A stretch of DNA of 64,000 nt from contig NC_049996.1 of NCBI RefSeq assembly GCF_000003815.2, positions 16,133,452-16,197,451 of the forward strand, given 5' to 3'. The position numbers were made by a program, and so were the translations under genes. This stretch comes from Branchiostoma floridae (Eukaryota; Chordata; Leptocardii; Amphioxiformes; Branchiostomatidae). The notes under the pieces were generated by a model. It was not told where the DNA came from. It ran no database searches and worked only from the letters and a program-made list of their open reading frames with translations. Numbering within the stretch: the first letter of the stretch is position 1; every line of letters begins with the position of its first letter. Below, in pieces: positions 12,001 to 22,305 of this stretch.

Positions 12001-13404
12001 GGGAGTTGAAAATTTTCACGGCGACGTTTTCGCCCTGCCACTGCCCTCTCCACACCTCGCCATACCTGCCCTTTCCTGGACACACACAACAACAAATTTT
12101 TATACTAAATATCTAATTTCCTGGAGACAAATTTTAAGACAAAGACAAATTTAATAGTACTCATCTCAAGGATATGAAATATCATGCCACGGTAGGGTAA
12201 GGGTTAGTGATGGGGGTGGATACCGGTACAGGAAATCTAGGTTCAAGTATGATTCAGGTCCAGAGGATCAGGTCCAGATCTGGGCCTGATCCTTAATATG
12301 AAAACTTACGAATGGGCGATACTGAAAACAGTAACTCCCACAGGCATTTTAAATCCTGTCTTCATGTAAACTCTGTAAATTTGACTGTAGTAACTTGGTA
12401 GAAATGACTATAAACTCTACTTCCCTCTTGCTATTTGCTTGAACCGGTAAGCGCCAAGAGGTATAAATCCCTGCCGATATAATCTAGTCATTTTGTACTC
12501 GGTCCAAAATCCAGTCCACTGGTTTCTTTCAGGTCTGGTTGTTTGGACCGGTCCAACAAGGAAAAACAGTTATGTAACTAACAGTACACTGTTCTGGTAC
12601 CCACTACAAGATGAAAATGACGGCCCGCCTCAGCAAAAACTGAAGTGCAGCGATAATGACCCACTCCTAGTAACGGGTAAGTACTGACCTATCTGTTCCA
12701 CGAGCGTGATCTGTCGTGCCACGGTAGGGTAAGGGTTAAGTACTAACCTATCTGTTCCACTAGCGTTATCTGTCGTGCCACGGTAGGCTAAGGGTTAAGT
12801 ACTGACCTATCTGTTCAACTAGCGTGATCTGTCATGCCACAGTAGGGTAAGTGTTAAATACTGACCTATCTGTTCCACAAGCGTGATCTGTCGTGCCACG
12901 GTAGGGTAAGGGTTAAGTACTGACCTATCTGTTCCACTAGCGTGATCTGTCGTGCCACGGTAAGGTAAGGGTTAAGTACTGACCTATCTGTTCCACGAGC
13001 GTGATCTGTCGTGCCACGGTAGGATAAGGGTTAAGTACTGACCTATCTGTTCCACAAGCGTGATCTGTCGTGCCACGGTAGGGTAAGGGTTAAATACTGA
13101 CCTATCTGTTCCACGAGCGTGATCTGTCGTGCCACGGTAGGGTAAGGGTTAAGTACTGACCTAGGGTTGGGGTTAGTACTGATCTAGGGTAGGGGTTAAG
13201 TACTGACCTAGGGTAAGGGTTAAGTACTGACCTATCTGTTCCACGAGCGTGATCTGTCGTGCCACGGTTCGTTGCACCAAGAAGGGCAGCCCCGAGCCGC
13301 TGCCTGACGATTGGTCCACGAGGTCCTGTAGCGTGTTGTCGCCGGCGGGGTACGCGTGCATGTCTCCCACGTGCACACCCCCTCTCTCTACATCGCGCTG
13401 GTAC
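9024..13404 (-). CDS. acvr1: acvr1 exons 5-10: GS box and kinase domain
   Basis: Exon 5 (13404-13232) carries the GS regulatory segment [18 protein letters not shown]. Exon 6 (12075-11798) has the Gly-rich loop, the VAVK lysine and the L45 loop. Exon 7 (11337-11193) has the catalytic loop HRDLKSKN. Exon 8 (10494-10297) has the activation segment and APELL motif. Exon 9 (9683-9553) has [16 protein letters not shown]. Exon 10 (9167-9024) has [20 protein letters not shown] and the stop. No key kinase residue is missing. Confidence 0.92.
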
Positions 13405-16400
13405 CTGTGGGTGTGAGGTGGCCTCCTGTTAGTGAAAATGACGTTCGGGCATGTCCTACCCTTACCCCACATTCCCGATCTACAGTAAGCAACAGTCCTA
13501 TTGTAAAAGCTAGTGTTTACAATTGATGCAGAACAAATAAGACCTTCAATGGAAGTCCCATGTTCGTGCCAACCCCTCTCCCCCAACCCCCCCACGTCAC
13601 ACTGGTACCTGTGGGTGTGAGCCTTGTATTAGGGCTGTACAAGGTTGGGCAAGTCTATGATTTTCCAAGGCAAGTAAAAGTACCTATCAGCGCATGTCCA
13701 ACCCCACATGTCCCAATCCCCCCACCCACCCCCCCTCTCTCCACTTCTCGCTGGTAACTGTGGGTGTAAGGTGGTCTTGTGTTAGCTCAGGAAGAAAATA
13801 TGTTTCTGGTTACACTACCGACCCTGCTAACCAGAGACTGGACGCACTAGACGCCCTTACACTGGGGAGTAGATCCTCTGACAAGCATGAAATTCTGATT
13901 GACCAGGGATGCCACTAGGTCACTTGAGGTCACAGTCTTCTAATGTGACCTCTCTGGCAGGCAGTAATTTTGCCCCTCAGGATACCTCAGAATGCACCAT
14001 TATAACTTAAAGTTCTCTTAAACTCTGCATTATGGCAGGTGGATGCCCCCAGCCCCCCCTAGAATAATCGTGCTTATATCCCTTACTGTGACTCTCCAAG
14101 AAATTTGGATGCCTAATAATAAAATCTTAGCTAAAAGCCTGCTTTTGACTCAGGTTGCTGCCTGGCTGAAAAAAAAGGTATTTCAAGCACTGCTATGGCA
14201 GAGGATCGAGTACAAGCAAATAATTGAACCCATACTGTTGCAGCCGACGCTTGTGCATGAAGCGAGCAATGAGGCTAGCAGCACCTGATCCATTTCAGTT
14301 GCTACAGTGCTACTATGGAATTTGCCAGATCACTTTGGCCCAGACCTGAAAATCCCTACCTACCGATCCTATTTTGTGGGTTCAAATCCCTGGCAGGCCA
14401 CAGCAGTCTTTAACACCTGTTTCCCCACTAATTGAAAATGAGCTTCTAACCTGATAACACACTAGAAGAGTTTGTTAGCCAGAAACTTACGTTTGCAACA
14501 TTCCTATAGTAGAGGTACAAACAAATAAAAGAACCCATACCGTTGCAGCCGGCGCTTGTGCATGAAGCGAGCGATGAGGATGGCGGCTGCTGCCAGGATG
14601 ATCAGAGCTCCGATCGGGCTGACGGCGTAGATCACCAGCTGGGTCAGCTCGTTATCCACCGCAAACGTCGGGTCTGAGTCTGAAATATGACACCATTGTT
14701 GTAACATGACTCCTATGTGGTAATATGACACCAATGCTGAAATATGACACCTCAACATCTAACACTAACTCCAATTGTAATCTATTACATGGGTCCAAGT
14801 CTGAAACATGACACCATCTTTGTAAAATGACACCATCACTGTAATATGATATCATCACTGTAACATAACGTCACTGTTGTAATATGACACCCCACATCCC
14901 CTAATACACCAACACTACGTCAACTTATCAACTATAAACTTATCCACCGCAAACGATGGGTCCGAATCGGAAACATGACACCATCAGTTGTAACATGACA
15001 CCATGACTATAACAGGTAAAACTTGCTACCTGTCCGAAGTGTTGGGGTGATGCTTTTGTTGAACATTTCGAAGGTAATGTTGAATGTTACCTGTTCGGAG
15101 TGTTGGGGTGATGTTTTTGTTGCACATTTCGAAGGTAATGTTGAATGTTACCTGTTCGGAGTGTTGGGGTGATGTTTTTGTTGCACATTTCGTAGTCGCA
15201 GCACACAACGTTGACTGTAGGTTGGTCGGGTGTGTTACACGACATCCGCGACTGCTCCTCTTGTCCAAAACAGCCCTGAAACAAAAGAAAACAAAACATT
15301 GTGACCATGAAAGCTACCAGTATCTTTTCTCTTGTGACTTTTGACACCAACACAGTCACAATGTGTGTTAAACATGTCCTGGGAGGACCGAGTGAGGAAC
15401 TGCACACTGTACGGTGACCTCCTTAGACTCTCTCATAAGATCAGGAAACGGAGGATGGCACTGGCCGGACACAATGTCCGACATAAACTGATACAGAACT
15501 GGTACTGGTCGCCAACCAGCTTATCCTCTGGGAGCCAACAGATGGAAAGAGAAGAAGGGGCAGAATGCGTACAACCTTCATTAACAACCTTAAAAGGGAC
15601 ACAAAAATCGGTAACATCACCACAGCAGAGCTTCGCTCTCTCATGGAGGACAAGGAGTGTAATCTCCAAGCAGATCCTACAGTGCCATAAGATAGTATCA
15701 AAGCTGGCCAAGGAGAATAGCTGGCCAAAGGGAGTCAAATGGGCACCGGAGTTTATTACGCCACCGTGGATCTGCTTGGAGATTAGCTGAGTGGAGAAGG
15801 ATCCATTGTGACCCGTGCTGATGACATCCCTGATGTCCACGTTCAAGGTTCAAGGTTCAGCCACAATGGCTAAGATTGTATGGCATTTCATCATCTTTAA
15901 AAACATACTAAGCCAGACTGTAGGCAAGTTGCCAGGGCCGTTACTTAGTGCATTTGTATGTCGGCATTGCCAGAACTTTGCAGATGCTTGGTAAGGCAGT
16001 TCTCTCGCTCTGAACTCACCTTTTTCAGCTCTCCGTAGACGATTGCGGAGTAACATTTCTGCTGGGCTCGGCAGACGATGTCGCCCTGGCAGGAGTCTCG
16101 GTCACACTCGCACAGGAAACCCTCCTCAGGCGTGCTACTGTTACCTGCCATGGCTGATACTTCTGTGCAACAACAGTACAACATCAGTACAACTTCAGTA
16201 CGACAACAGTACAAATTCAGTACAACTTCAGTACAACTACAGTACAGCATCAGTACAACACTAGTGCAACATCAGTATAACACTAGTACAATATCAGTAC
16301 AACACTCGCACAGGAAACCCTCCTCGGGGCTGCTACTGTTACCCGCCATGGCTGATACTTCTGGACAACATCAGTACAACACCAGTACATCAGTAGGATA

Positions 16401-19368
16401 TCAATACAACAACAGTACAACAACAGTACAACACCAGTACAATACCAGTACAACATCAGTACAACATCAGTACAGGAAACCTTCCTCAAGGCTGCTACTG
16501 TTACCTGACATGGCTGATACTTCTGTACATCAACGGTACAACAGGACGATCAGTACAAAACTAGTACAATGCTAGTACATCTACAACAACTGTATAGCAT
16601 CAGTACAATACTAGTCACACAGAAAACTGTAGTGCTACTGTTGGTTATTTGTTTGTTTGTTTGTGCCTTTATTTCAACTCGATAAATACTCCATCGGCCT
16701 TCAAAGCTAGTTTTGTACAACAACAAACAGCAACAACAGTACAACATTGGGCCATTGTTAGCAGACACCTGTGTGGTAAAAGCACAGGAAACAGCTGGAA
16801 GACTGCGTGAGTCTGCTCACGTCATCCCTATTCTTACAACAACCTTGGGACAAAAATAACTCCGAACCTGCAAACTTTTCACCTCTTTATCAGTTTATAA
16901 ATCATACCATTGTGTCTGAGAGAGCTGAAACAGCAAAAATGTCAATTCTGCTGAAATATACAGGTTGGGTGCAGGTAAAACTGGAGCTGTGCAGGTGTTT
17001 CTGATGTCTATATGTACTTGCACTGGTCCATGTAGTGGGTATACCCGGTATATACAAGTTATTGCAGGTAAAATTGGAGCTGTGCAGGTATTTCTGGTGT
17101 CTACCTGCACCTAACCTGCATTGGTCCATGTATACTGGGTACATACAGGTTTGTGCATGTAAAAACAGGTTTGTGCATGTAAAATTGGAGCTTTGTAGAC
17201 AAGGTATTTCTGATGTCTTAGTGAACCAAACCTGCACTGGTCTATGTTCTGGGTATATGCAGTACTCTTCACTCGTGTCTACCTGCACCAAACTGTAAGG
17301 GTTTTCCTTTTCTTTTCTAAATAATTCATAGTAGGTAACATTGAAAATTACCTGCGCCAGACAAATTTTACCTGCACCCCTCTTACTTAATTTAGGAAGT
17401 ATGGATCATACTAAAATTGTTCAGGAACCATTGCTTTTTATTCTTTTATACCTACATTATAGGTCATTAATGTATAAAACCCAGTACATAAACCAATGCA
17501 GGTTAGGTGCAGGTAGACACCAGAAATACCTGCACAGCTCCAGTTTTACCTGCACTAACCTGCATATGCAGGTGGTATTTCGAGCCCTGATATACATGCA
17601 CATTATCTTGTGACTTGTACAGACTTGTAAAAAAAAACACATGATGTCATATCCTGCTATTGTTCTGTAGACCACAGCCAAACCAAAACAACTCTTAAAA
17701 GGCCAAACCAAGTAAGTTAGTTGGTACTCTGCACCAGAAATCAACATATAGATCATATTAGATGACCGTTTAAAGTACCAGAGTACAAGCACCAGCGAGG
17801 TCAACAAACCAAAGAGCACCTAGCAGAAAAAGCACCAAGAGACCATGTCTAGCAGTGAAATAGACGTTAAACGAGGACAACAACAACAACAACAGATGAC
17901 ATCCTCTAAATTGATGAGTTTGACCAAAAGCTGCCTTCATTTTGAAATCAAAGTGGCCAGGAAGACAGAAGAAATGACATAACACAGAGAACGATGTTCC
18001 AAACATTTTTTTTCTTCATTTTCTTTCTTTCATATTGTCATATTTTAATTCTTTGTCTTTGGAATAGTGACGTTCACATTCCACAACATCAAGATACGTG
18101 ATCCGATTTTTTCTTCCCAAGTTACGGTAGATATTTACTCATTTCGCTGCTGCTTTATATGACTTACAGTATGGTTAAAAACTTTATGGATGTCATCCAT
18201 ATAATCAAGGAGGTTGAAAGAGGGAATCAAATCAACATTTAACGTTACAGTATAATTTAAAACTTTTTTTTTTGGAAACTGACGAAAATTGGTGTGCACG
18301 GATATCATCCATATTATCAAATTATCATGGCCCAAGTGTACTTTTACAAGTACGTCTGATAACCAGTGAATAAACTTGCTGTGGCCCAAACCCTGCCCAT
18401 AAACCTGACCCAGATAACTCGCACATCCCAGTCTGCTTGTCAAACCTCTCACGTCCTGGCAACCAAGCTGGAAAAGAAACGTTTTTACAGGGCCAGATTC
18501 TCACAAAACTACAAACACAAATGTTATCATAAAACCACCTGACACACGTTCACAAGTTGCAGTAGGAGTTAACCCTCTTGTGGAATAAATATCGTGTTTT
18601 AGATCTGAATTATCACCGAAATGGAGACTTTTCTGCCAAGGAAACAGGCTATTTTGGTCCGGCGAAGACGAAACAAACTCCTGAGGAGGATTTGGAGGCA
18701 GTTTGTTTACGGCTTGGCAGACGGAGCGCTCCGGGGGAGGGGGGCGGCTTAGGAGAGGGGGGTCGGGGGGAGTTAAGTGGGTCCCCCACCCCCTCCCTAC
18801 GGTATCCACGGATAGTTCCCATAGTCGGCTGCCTGTAGCGGGTGCCAGTCGGGGTATGAACGGGGAGGGAGAGTCGCCCAGACCGGCAGACAGACGGCTT
18901 CACCCCGGCGATAACAGGCTGGCGCCATGGCTAGTACAACACCGGCACCGCCGCTGTCTGGCCGCTTCCCACTCCAAACATCCCGCTTTAAATCGCTCAA
19001 AAACGACGAAAATTACACTACAGGGACCGGATCGGAGTTTGTGATGAACTAGGCAGTCCCAGACGACCTTTTTTGTGAAGACTTCAGCCCGGGGAGACGG
19101 TATAAAGTCTGCAGACAGGACATGTCTGGAGAGGCTCGGCTCAGATACAGGGACAACTTTGGCGACAAAAGATTCCAGCCACTTGAGCACTTCGGCTACA
19201 GTTTCTCGGCCCTTTCCGTACTTATGCCTTTACGCAAACATTTCCTATAAATCTACACATCTTCCCAAACCTACGGAACCCGTGTAACTCCGACTTACCG
19301 GCTGTGGCGGCCCAAGAAGCCGAGAACAGCAGCAGCACCCAGCCCACTAGCTCCAGACTCGCCGCCAT
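9024..19368 (-). CDS. acvr1: Activin/BMP type I receptor serine/threonine kinase, ALK1/2 class
   Basis: Ten exons in transcription order: 19368-19299, 16144-16020, 15275-15152, 14679-14541, 13404-13232, 12075-11798, 11337-11193, 10494-10297, 9683-9553 and 9167-9024. All phases agree and the product is 508 aa, close to the roughly 509 aa of vertebrate ACVR1. It has a signal peptide (about 1-23), a Cys-rich three-finger ectodomain ending CC...CNKNITPT, one membrane span (about 118-140), the GS box [12 protein letters not shown] (about 185-196), the kinase loop GKGRYGEVW, catalytic HRDLKSKN and activation DLG. The L45-loop text [10 protein letters not shown] matches the class that signals through Smad1/5/8. 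Type II receptors phosphorylate the GS box after BMP/activin-type ligand binding. Orthology to ALK1/2 as a pair, before the vertebrate split, is inferred. Confidence 0.93.
9180..9556. repeat. Exon-border minisatellite at acvr1 exon 9 donor
   Basis: The end of exon 9 plus its 5' splice site (minus strand TGGTCCAGCGACCAG|GTAACTATGG) recurs several times in the following intron as variants such as TGGTCCAGCAACCAGTTAAC, mixed with GGTTGCCATAGTTACC units. Some copies keep a GT donor and others have lost it. Confidence 0.75.
9785..9842 (-). repeat. Duplicated fragment of acvr1 exon 8 with its donor
   Basis: These bases repeat the last part of exon 8 (real copy 10291-10350). They still read GlyLeuValLeuTrpGluValAlaArg on the minus strand and keep a GTAAGG donor. 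There is no matching acceptor or upstream exon half, so it is a decoy or relic inside the next intron. Confidence 0.75.
10045..10264. mobile_element. MITE with ACTGTAAATGCA ends, copy 2
   Basis: Same family as 4397-4603, with inverted termini and internal CGCGGTGG/CCACCGCG pairing, flanked by TA on both sides. It sits in the intron between receptor exons 8 and 9. Confidence 0.75.
10850..11160 (+). mobile_element. LINE 3' end fragment
   Basis: The stretch ending GTTGAGGCATGAATGTACAATAAAGGTCTTTCATTC looks like the 3' tail of a non-LTR retrotransposon, with repeated TATGTCTGTTATGTCTGTTAT and a polyadenylation-like AATAAA. No reading frame remains. It lies in the receptor intron between exons 7 and 8. 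Confidence 0.4.
11286..11460. repeat. Exon-border duplication at acvr1 exon 7 acceptor
   Basis: The first 50 bases of exon 7 and its acceptor (plus strand AATCTCCACATGTAGATG to GGCAAGCTGTGGACACAGC) are repeated upstream at about 11389-11445, separated by (AATC)n runs. The second copy carries its own intact acceptor. Confidence 0.8.
11640..11830. repeat. Exon-border minisatellite at acvr1 exon 6 donor
   Basis: The end of exon 6 with its GTAAGC donor (plus strand TTACCTTCATCATGCGGTG) occurs three times, near 11640, 11711 and the true border at 11798. Copies are linked by AGGGTTAAAGGTTAGA-type sequence. Confidence 0.78.
12217..12675. mobile_element. Diverged hAT-like MITE (ACCGGTAC ends)
   Basis: It starts GGATACCGGTACAGGAAATC and contains the GGTCCAGAGGATCAGGTCC motifs seen in the intact copy at 40090-40509. 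It is diverged and is followed directly by the exon 5 donor array. Further partial copies are near 27830-27990 and 46696-46930. Confidence 0.5.
12680..13275. repeat. Eight decoy copies of the acvr1 exon 5 donor
   Basis: A unit of about 59 bp, made of the last 31 bases of exon 5 (coding [12 protein letters not shown]) plus about 28 intron bases containing TAAGGGTTAAG, is repeated eight times beyond the true border at 13232. Nearly all copies keep the donor G|GTCAGTACT. Confidence 0.88.
14220..14275 (-). repeat. Duplicated fragment of acvr1 exon 4 with its donor
   Basis: Plus-strand AACCCATACTGTTGCAGCC through GCGAGCAATGAGG repeats the last part of exon 4 (real copy 14532-14578), including the GTATGG donor. 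No acceptor or membrane-span half is present, so it is a partial copy within the next intron. Confidence 0.78.
14541..16144 (-). CDS. acvr1: acvr1 exons 2-4: ligand-binding ectodomain and membrane span
   Basis: Exon 2 (16144-16020) opens with GNSSTPEEG and the first cysteines (CECDRDSCQ). Exon 3 (15275-15152) supplies GCFGQ and the [14 protein letters not shown] terminus typical of type I receptors, with an N-glycosylation sequon at NIT. Exon 4 (14679-14541) encodes SDSDPTF, then the hydrophobic span and the stop-transfer stretch HKRRLQR. Phases are 1/0, 0/1 and 1/2. Confidence 0.9.
15028..15215. repeat. Triplicated acvr1 exon 3 donor, 61-bp unit
   Basis: Three tandem 61-bp units each end in CGAACAG|GTAACATTC or a close variant. 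Donors fall at 15152 (true), 15091 and 15030. Because 61 is not a multiple of three, use of a decoy would shift the frame. Confidence 0.85.
15355..15658 (+). pseudogene. Non-LTR retrotransposon ORF C-terminal fragment
   Basis: Broken frames read [20 protein letters not shown], then, after frame shifts, [18 protein letters not shown] and [10 protein letters not shown], typical of the C-terminus of LINE reverse-transcriptase proteins. It is directly abutted by the MITE at 15660. Confidence 0.6.
15660..15785. mobile_element. MITE with perfect 17-bp inverted ends
   Basis: TAATCTCCAAGCAGATC at 15660-15676 is the exact reverse complement of 15769-15785. The interior has GGCCAAGGAGAATAGCTGGCC. Related elements are the larger foldback at 20735-21127 and the copy at 25568-25697. 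Confidence 0.8.
16130..16520. repeat. Exon-border minisatellite at acvr1 exon 2 acceptor plus CAGTACAA array
   Basis: The start of exon 2 with its acceptor (plus strand GGAAACCCTCCTC to GCCATGGCTGATACTTCTG) recurs near 16311-16365 and 16475-16530. Copies are joined by a (CAGTACAACAT)n array that continues to about 16620. Confidence 0.8.
16950..17588. mobile_element. Degenerate repeat with GCAGGTAAAA units and hAT-like end
   Basis: Tandem GTGCAGGTAAAATTGGAGCTGTGCAGG-type units fill 16960-17300, followed by a block related to 2693-3006 that ends GTATTTCGAGCCCTGA. The left end is not clear. Confidence 0.45.
18927..19052 (+). CDS. Possible 41-residue antisense ORF in acvr1 intron 1
   Basis: GGCGCCATGGCT is a strong initiation context for a short frame ending TGATGAACTAG. 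It lies in the GC-rich block 18690-19300 that overlaps the receptor first intron and promoter, on the opposite strand. It could be the first exon of a divergent transcript or chance. No family is recognised. Confidence 0.2.
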   Translation: MASTTPAPPLSGRFPLQTSRFKSLKNDENYTTGTGSEFVMN

Positions 19369-19379
19369 TACTCCGCCAT
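19366..19379 (-). promoter_or_regulatory. Three-codon uORF overlapping the acvr1 start codon
   Basis: Reading on the minus strand, ATGGCGGAGTAATGG contains an upstream ATG at 19379 whose reading frame (Met-Ala-Glu) ends in TAA, and the final A of that stop is the A of the receptor ATG at 19368. The signal peptide follows only the second ATG. This overlapping stop-start arrangement could tune translation by reinitiation. Confidence 0.6.
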
Positions 19380-21235
19380 TACACCACGGCTCTTACAACA
19401 GCCTCCCGCCGGAGACAAGGCTGTTCCAACAACCTCCCGCCGGGAACGGGCTGCGACTAAAGTCTGCGGAGTTTTTTTAGGGGGGATTCATTACTATTCA
19501 AGGGGAGGGTGGATTTCGGTCGTTATTCTCAGTAAAAAAATTGCATGAGAACACAAAAGAATTGTGATATCAAATATTCAATGTTAATACAGCTTTTTTT
19601 GTTTGCGGGAACATGCAAAAAAGTGACTTTTCAAACATGTTTTCAAGCAGATGTTTAGCGTTGTATGGCTTCTGTTTTGTTTGTCTGCACTGGGCTCTTG
19701 TAAGGGACTTAAAAGTTGTAAATTTTTTCGTTTTTTTTTTGTTTGTTTGTTGTTTGCACCGGATGACTTTAGGCACACTTCTTGGGTTGCTAAAAGTGTC
19801 GGGAATTTGCGGAACAACTTGAAAAGTTAACTTTAACGTTCTGACGCAGGACGAAACCGAGATTTTTTTTTTTTTTTCTAACAGCAATATGCAAGGAGGT
19901 CTTTCTAATGATGCCGATGAAAGACTGTACTCGAATGATTGAAGCGTCAACAAAATCTCCTTTTTTATACTCAAGAGTACTCTGTACAGACTGCAATGTG
20001 GTATCAAGCCGTTGGGGGCGCTGCTTCACGGCGTTGTGCTTTTGTGTGACGGCATGTTGGCTTCATTCCGATGTGTATTGTATTACACAATGTCATTGTC
20101 ATGCAGAATGTGTATTGTCTGGGTCAAGGTACCTTGTAAATGTGTATTGTTTTTTTCTGTACAGGTGGAAATAACTACTGTGTATAGTTCTAGTTCCTCC
20201 TCTTTCACAAACTTTCCACAGGAAGACCTATCTGTTATGATAAAAGTGTTTTTTACCTAGTTACATTCACAAAGATTGAGAAACCGAATGGCTCAACAAT
20301 ATAGATATTGTACTTTGGCAATGGAGACAAAGTTAACATAAATGTCTTCATTCATTCATACAGACTCTTTGTCACCTGAAATACCAGGTAGTATTATGGA
20401 TCATTATCATGATAAAACTGGAAATACTAGAATCTGAGGGCAACAAAATGTTGCATTGAACTTGTAGAAATGTAATCACTTTGTTTGGACATGTAACTGC
20501 AATTTTGTTGCTCAGAACTAAGTCAGCTAGCTTACAGATGTGGCAGAGACTGTCATTCTCGTATAGGACTGCCATAGCTGAAGCTATAGGGCTGATGAAA
20601 TAGGGTTTTACCATGGTCAATATTGACAAGACAGAGGCCATATACAGGTATACCAGACATAGATTCAAGCACTAACAACTGACCAGTCCAACTGATCTGC
20701 ACCTTAGCTGGCGAGTCCGAATCCCACTAGCCAGTAATCTTCAAGCAGATTTACCAGTGGCATAAGATGGTATAACCTGGCCAAGAAGTATAACTGGCCA
20801 AAGGGAGTCAGCAGGACACCAGTTACTATCCAAGCAGAGGTTAGGCTCCGGCTGTTTTTTTAAACGTTTTTTTAGTCGTCTTTATCAGGCTTTCTATTTT
20901 GTATTTTATCTTCCTGTGTCAAAACATTGGCTGGCGTACTTCAAGAAAAATGACAAAGAGAAAGCCAATAAAAACGACTAAAAAAACGTTAAGAAAACAG
21001 CCGGAGCCTAACCTCTGCTTGGAGAGTAGCCACCAGTGGCCTTTGGCCGGCTATACTCCTTGGCTAGATTTGATACTATTATTATTGATACTACCTTATG
21101 CCACCGGTTCATCTGCCCGGAGACTAGGTAGCCAGGGCACTGTTTCTACTCTCCTCTTGTGTTTCAGTTGTGTTTCAACATTAAGTACTCAATAAAGTAC
21201 TATTTACAGACAGGTCACAAATAACATCAGATTCA
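19380..21235. other. Intergenic stretch between acvr1 start and La 3' end
   Basis: It contains the receptor promoter area (GC-rich near 19380-19500, no clear TATA box), A/T-rich sequence and the foldback element at 20735-21127. No gene is recognised. Confidence 0.45.
20735..21127. mobile_element. Large foldback element with nested palindrome
   Basis: The outer arms (TAATCTTCAAGCAGATTTACC against GGTTCATCTGCCCGGAG) and inner arms (CCAAGCAGAGGTTAGGCTCC at about 20833 against GGAGCCTAACCTCTGCTTGG at about 21003) give a nearly continuous inverted repeat of about 170 bp per arm. It is related to the 126-bp MITE at 15660. Confidence 0.75.
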
Positions 21236-21253
21236 AGTGAAGATAAAAAAGGT

Positions 21254-21259
21254 TTTATT
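21254..21259 (-). terminator. Likely polyadenylation signal of the La gene
   Basis: AATAAA on the minus strand lies about 1.05 kb beyond the La stop codon, with no better signal seen nearer. This implies a 3' UTR of about 1.05 kb, 22305 to about 21235. Confidence 0.4.
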
Positions 21260-22305
21260 CAGATCTGCACAGACAATGTGACAACTACCTGATGTCCCAA
21301 AGAGTGGCATTTTGATGCTCCATAGTTTTACATAAAAAAAGGTTCATTGTCTTGTGACTGAGGCTCACATCTCAACAGCATCAATGTGACATGACTCAAC
21401 ATTATCCACTAAAGGGTGGTATGTTTCTGGCATTGCAAAATGTTCAGATCAAGAAGTACAGTTTTTACAGAAACTACAACATCTATGCACAGTTAGTGTT
21501 TTTCAACTTGACATACTACTGGTACAAAACACAGCATTTTTCTTATGTTTTTTCACCAGTTTGAGATCAACTGCTTTGAAGTAAGAAATAATGTGTTTAG
21601 GCAGATTCTATGGAAGAAAAACTTATGCAAGTTCAACGGAAAATTGTATTTCAATGCAATGAAAAATATGGTTGGATATAAGAGCAAAGGACATTGCCAT
21701 ATTAGGATATACTGACAAGGGCAACTGCCATATAAAGATACACAGATTCTTGCCATATTAGGTAAGGAGCATTGCCATATAAGGTGAGGAGCACTGACAT
21801 ACCACTACACAGTAGAGACTATCGTAGACGTAAAACTTTGGTAATGTCATCACAGTGGAAATTCCACTTTACTAATGAGTAATGGATACAAAACGGCCCT
21901 GCATGTAAAACGGCTGATGTATCGGTGGGTTTTCTGACTGACGTATATTTTTGCCGAACACTGATGTTTTCTCTAGTATTTGTAGGAACTAAAAAGAAAA
22001 AAATACACTACACATTTTATTCTCCTATAGACTAGCGCTGTCTCCAGGACCCATCTCTCCAATCTAGGATGGAAATTTGGTTGTTGGGATGGACAATAAA
22101 GTCGAGAGTCCATCCATAAAATCAGAATTTCATGACATGAAAATTATGAAAATAACAAAAAAAGTATCTTTGTAAGATTAAAATGACAGATATAACAACA
22201 AAAACTAACATGGGCTCCCAAACATTGGGTGAGGCAGAAAAAAAACTGGAGACAGCCCTGCCAAAGAGGTACAAAAATAATAAATCCCCTCCCGTCGGCA
22301 ACGTC

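Noticed and set aside
12680-13275. CRISPR-like regular repeats
   Set aside because: Units are contiguous with no unique spacers, contain exon sequence and lie in an animal gene.
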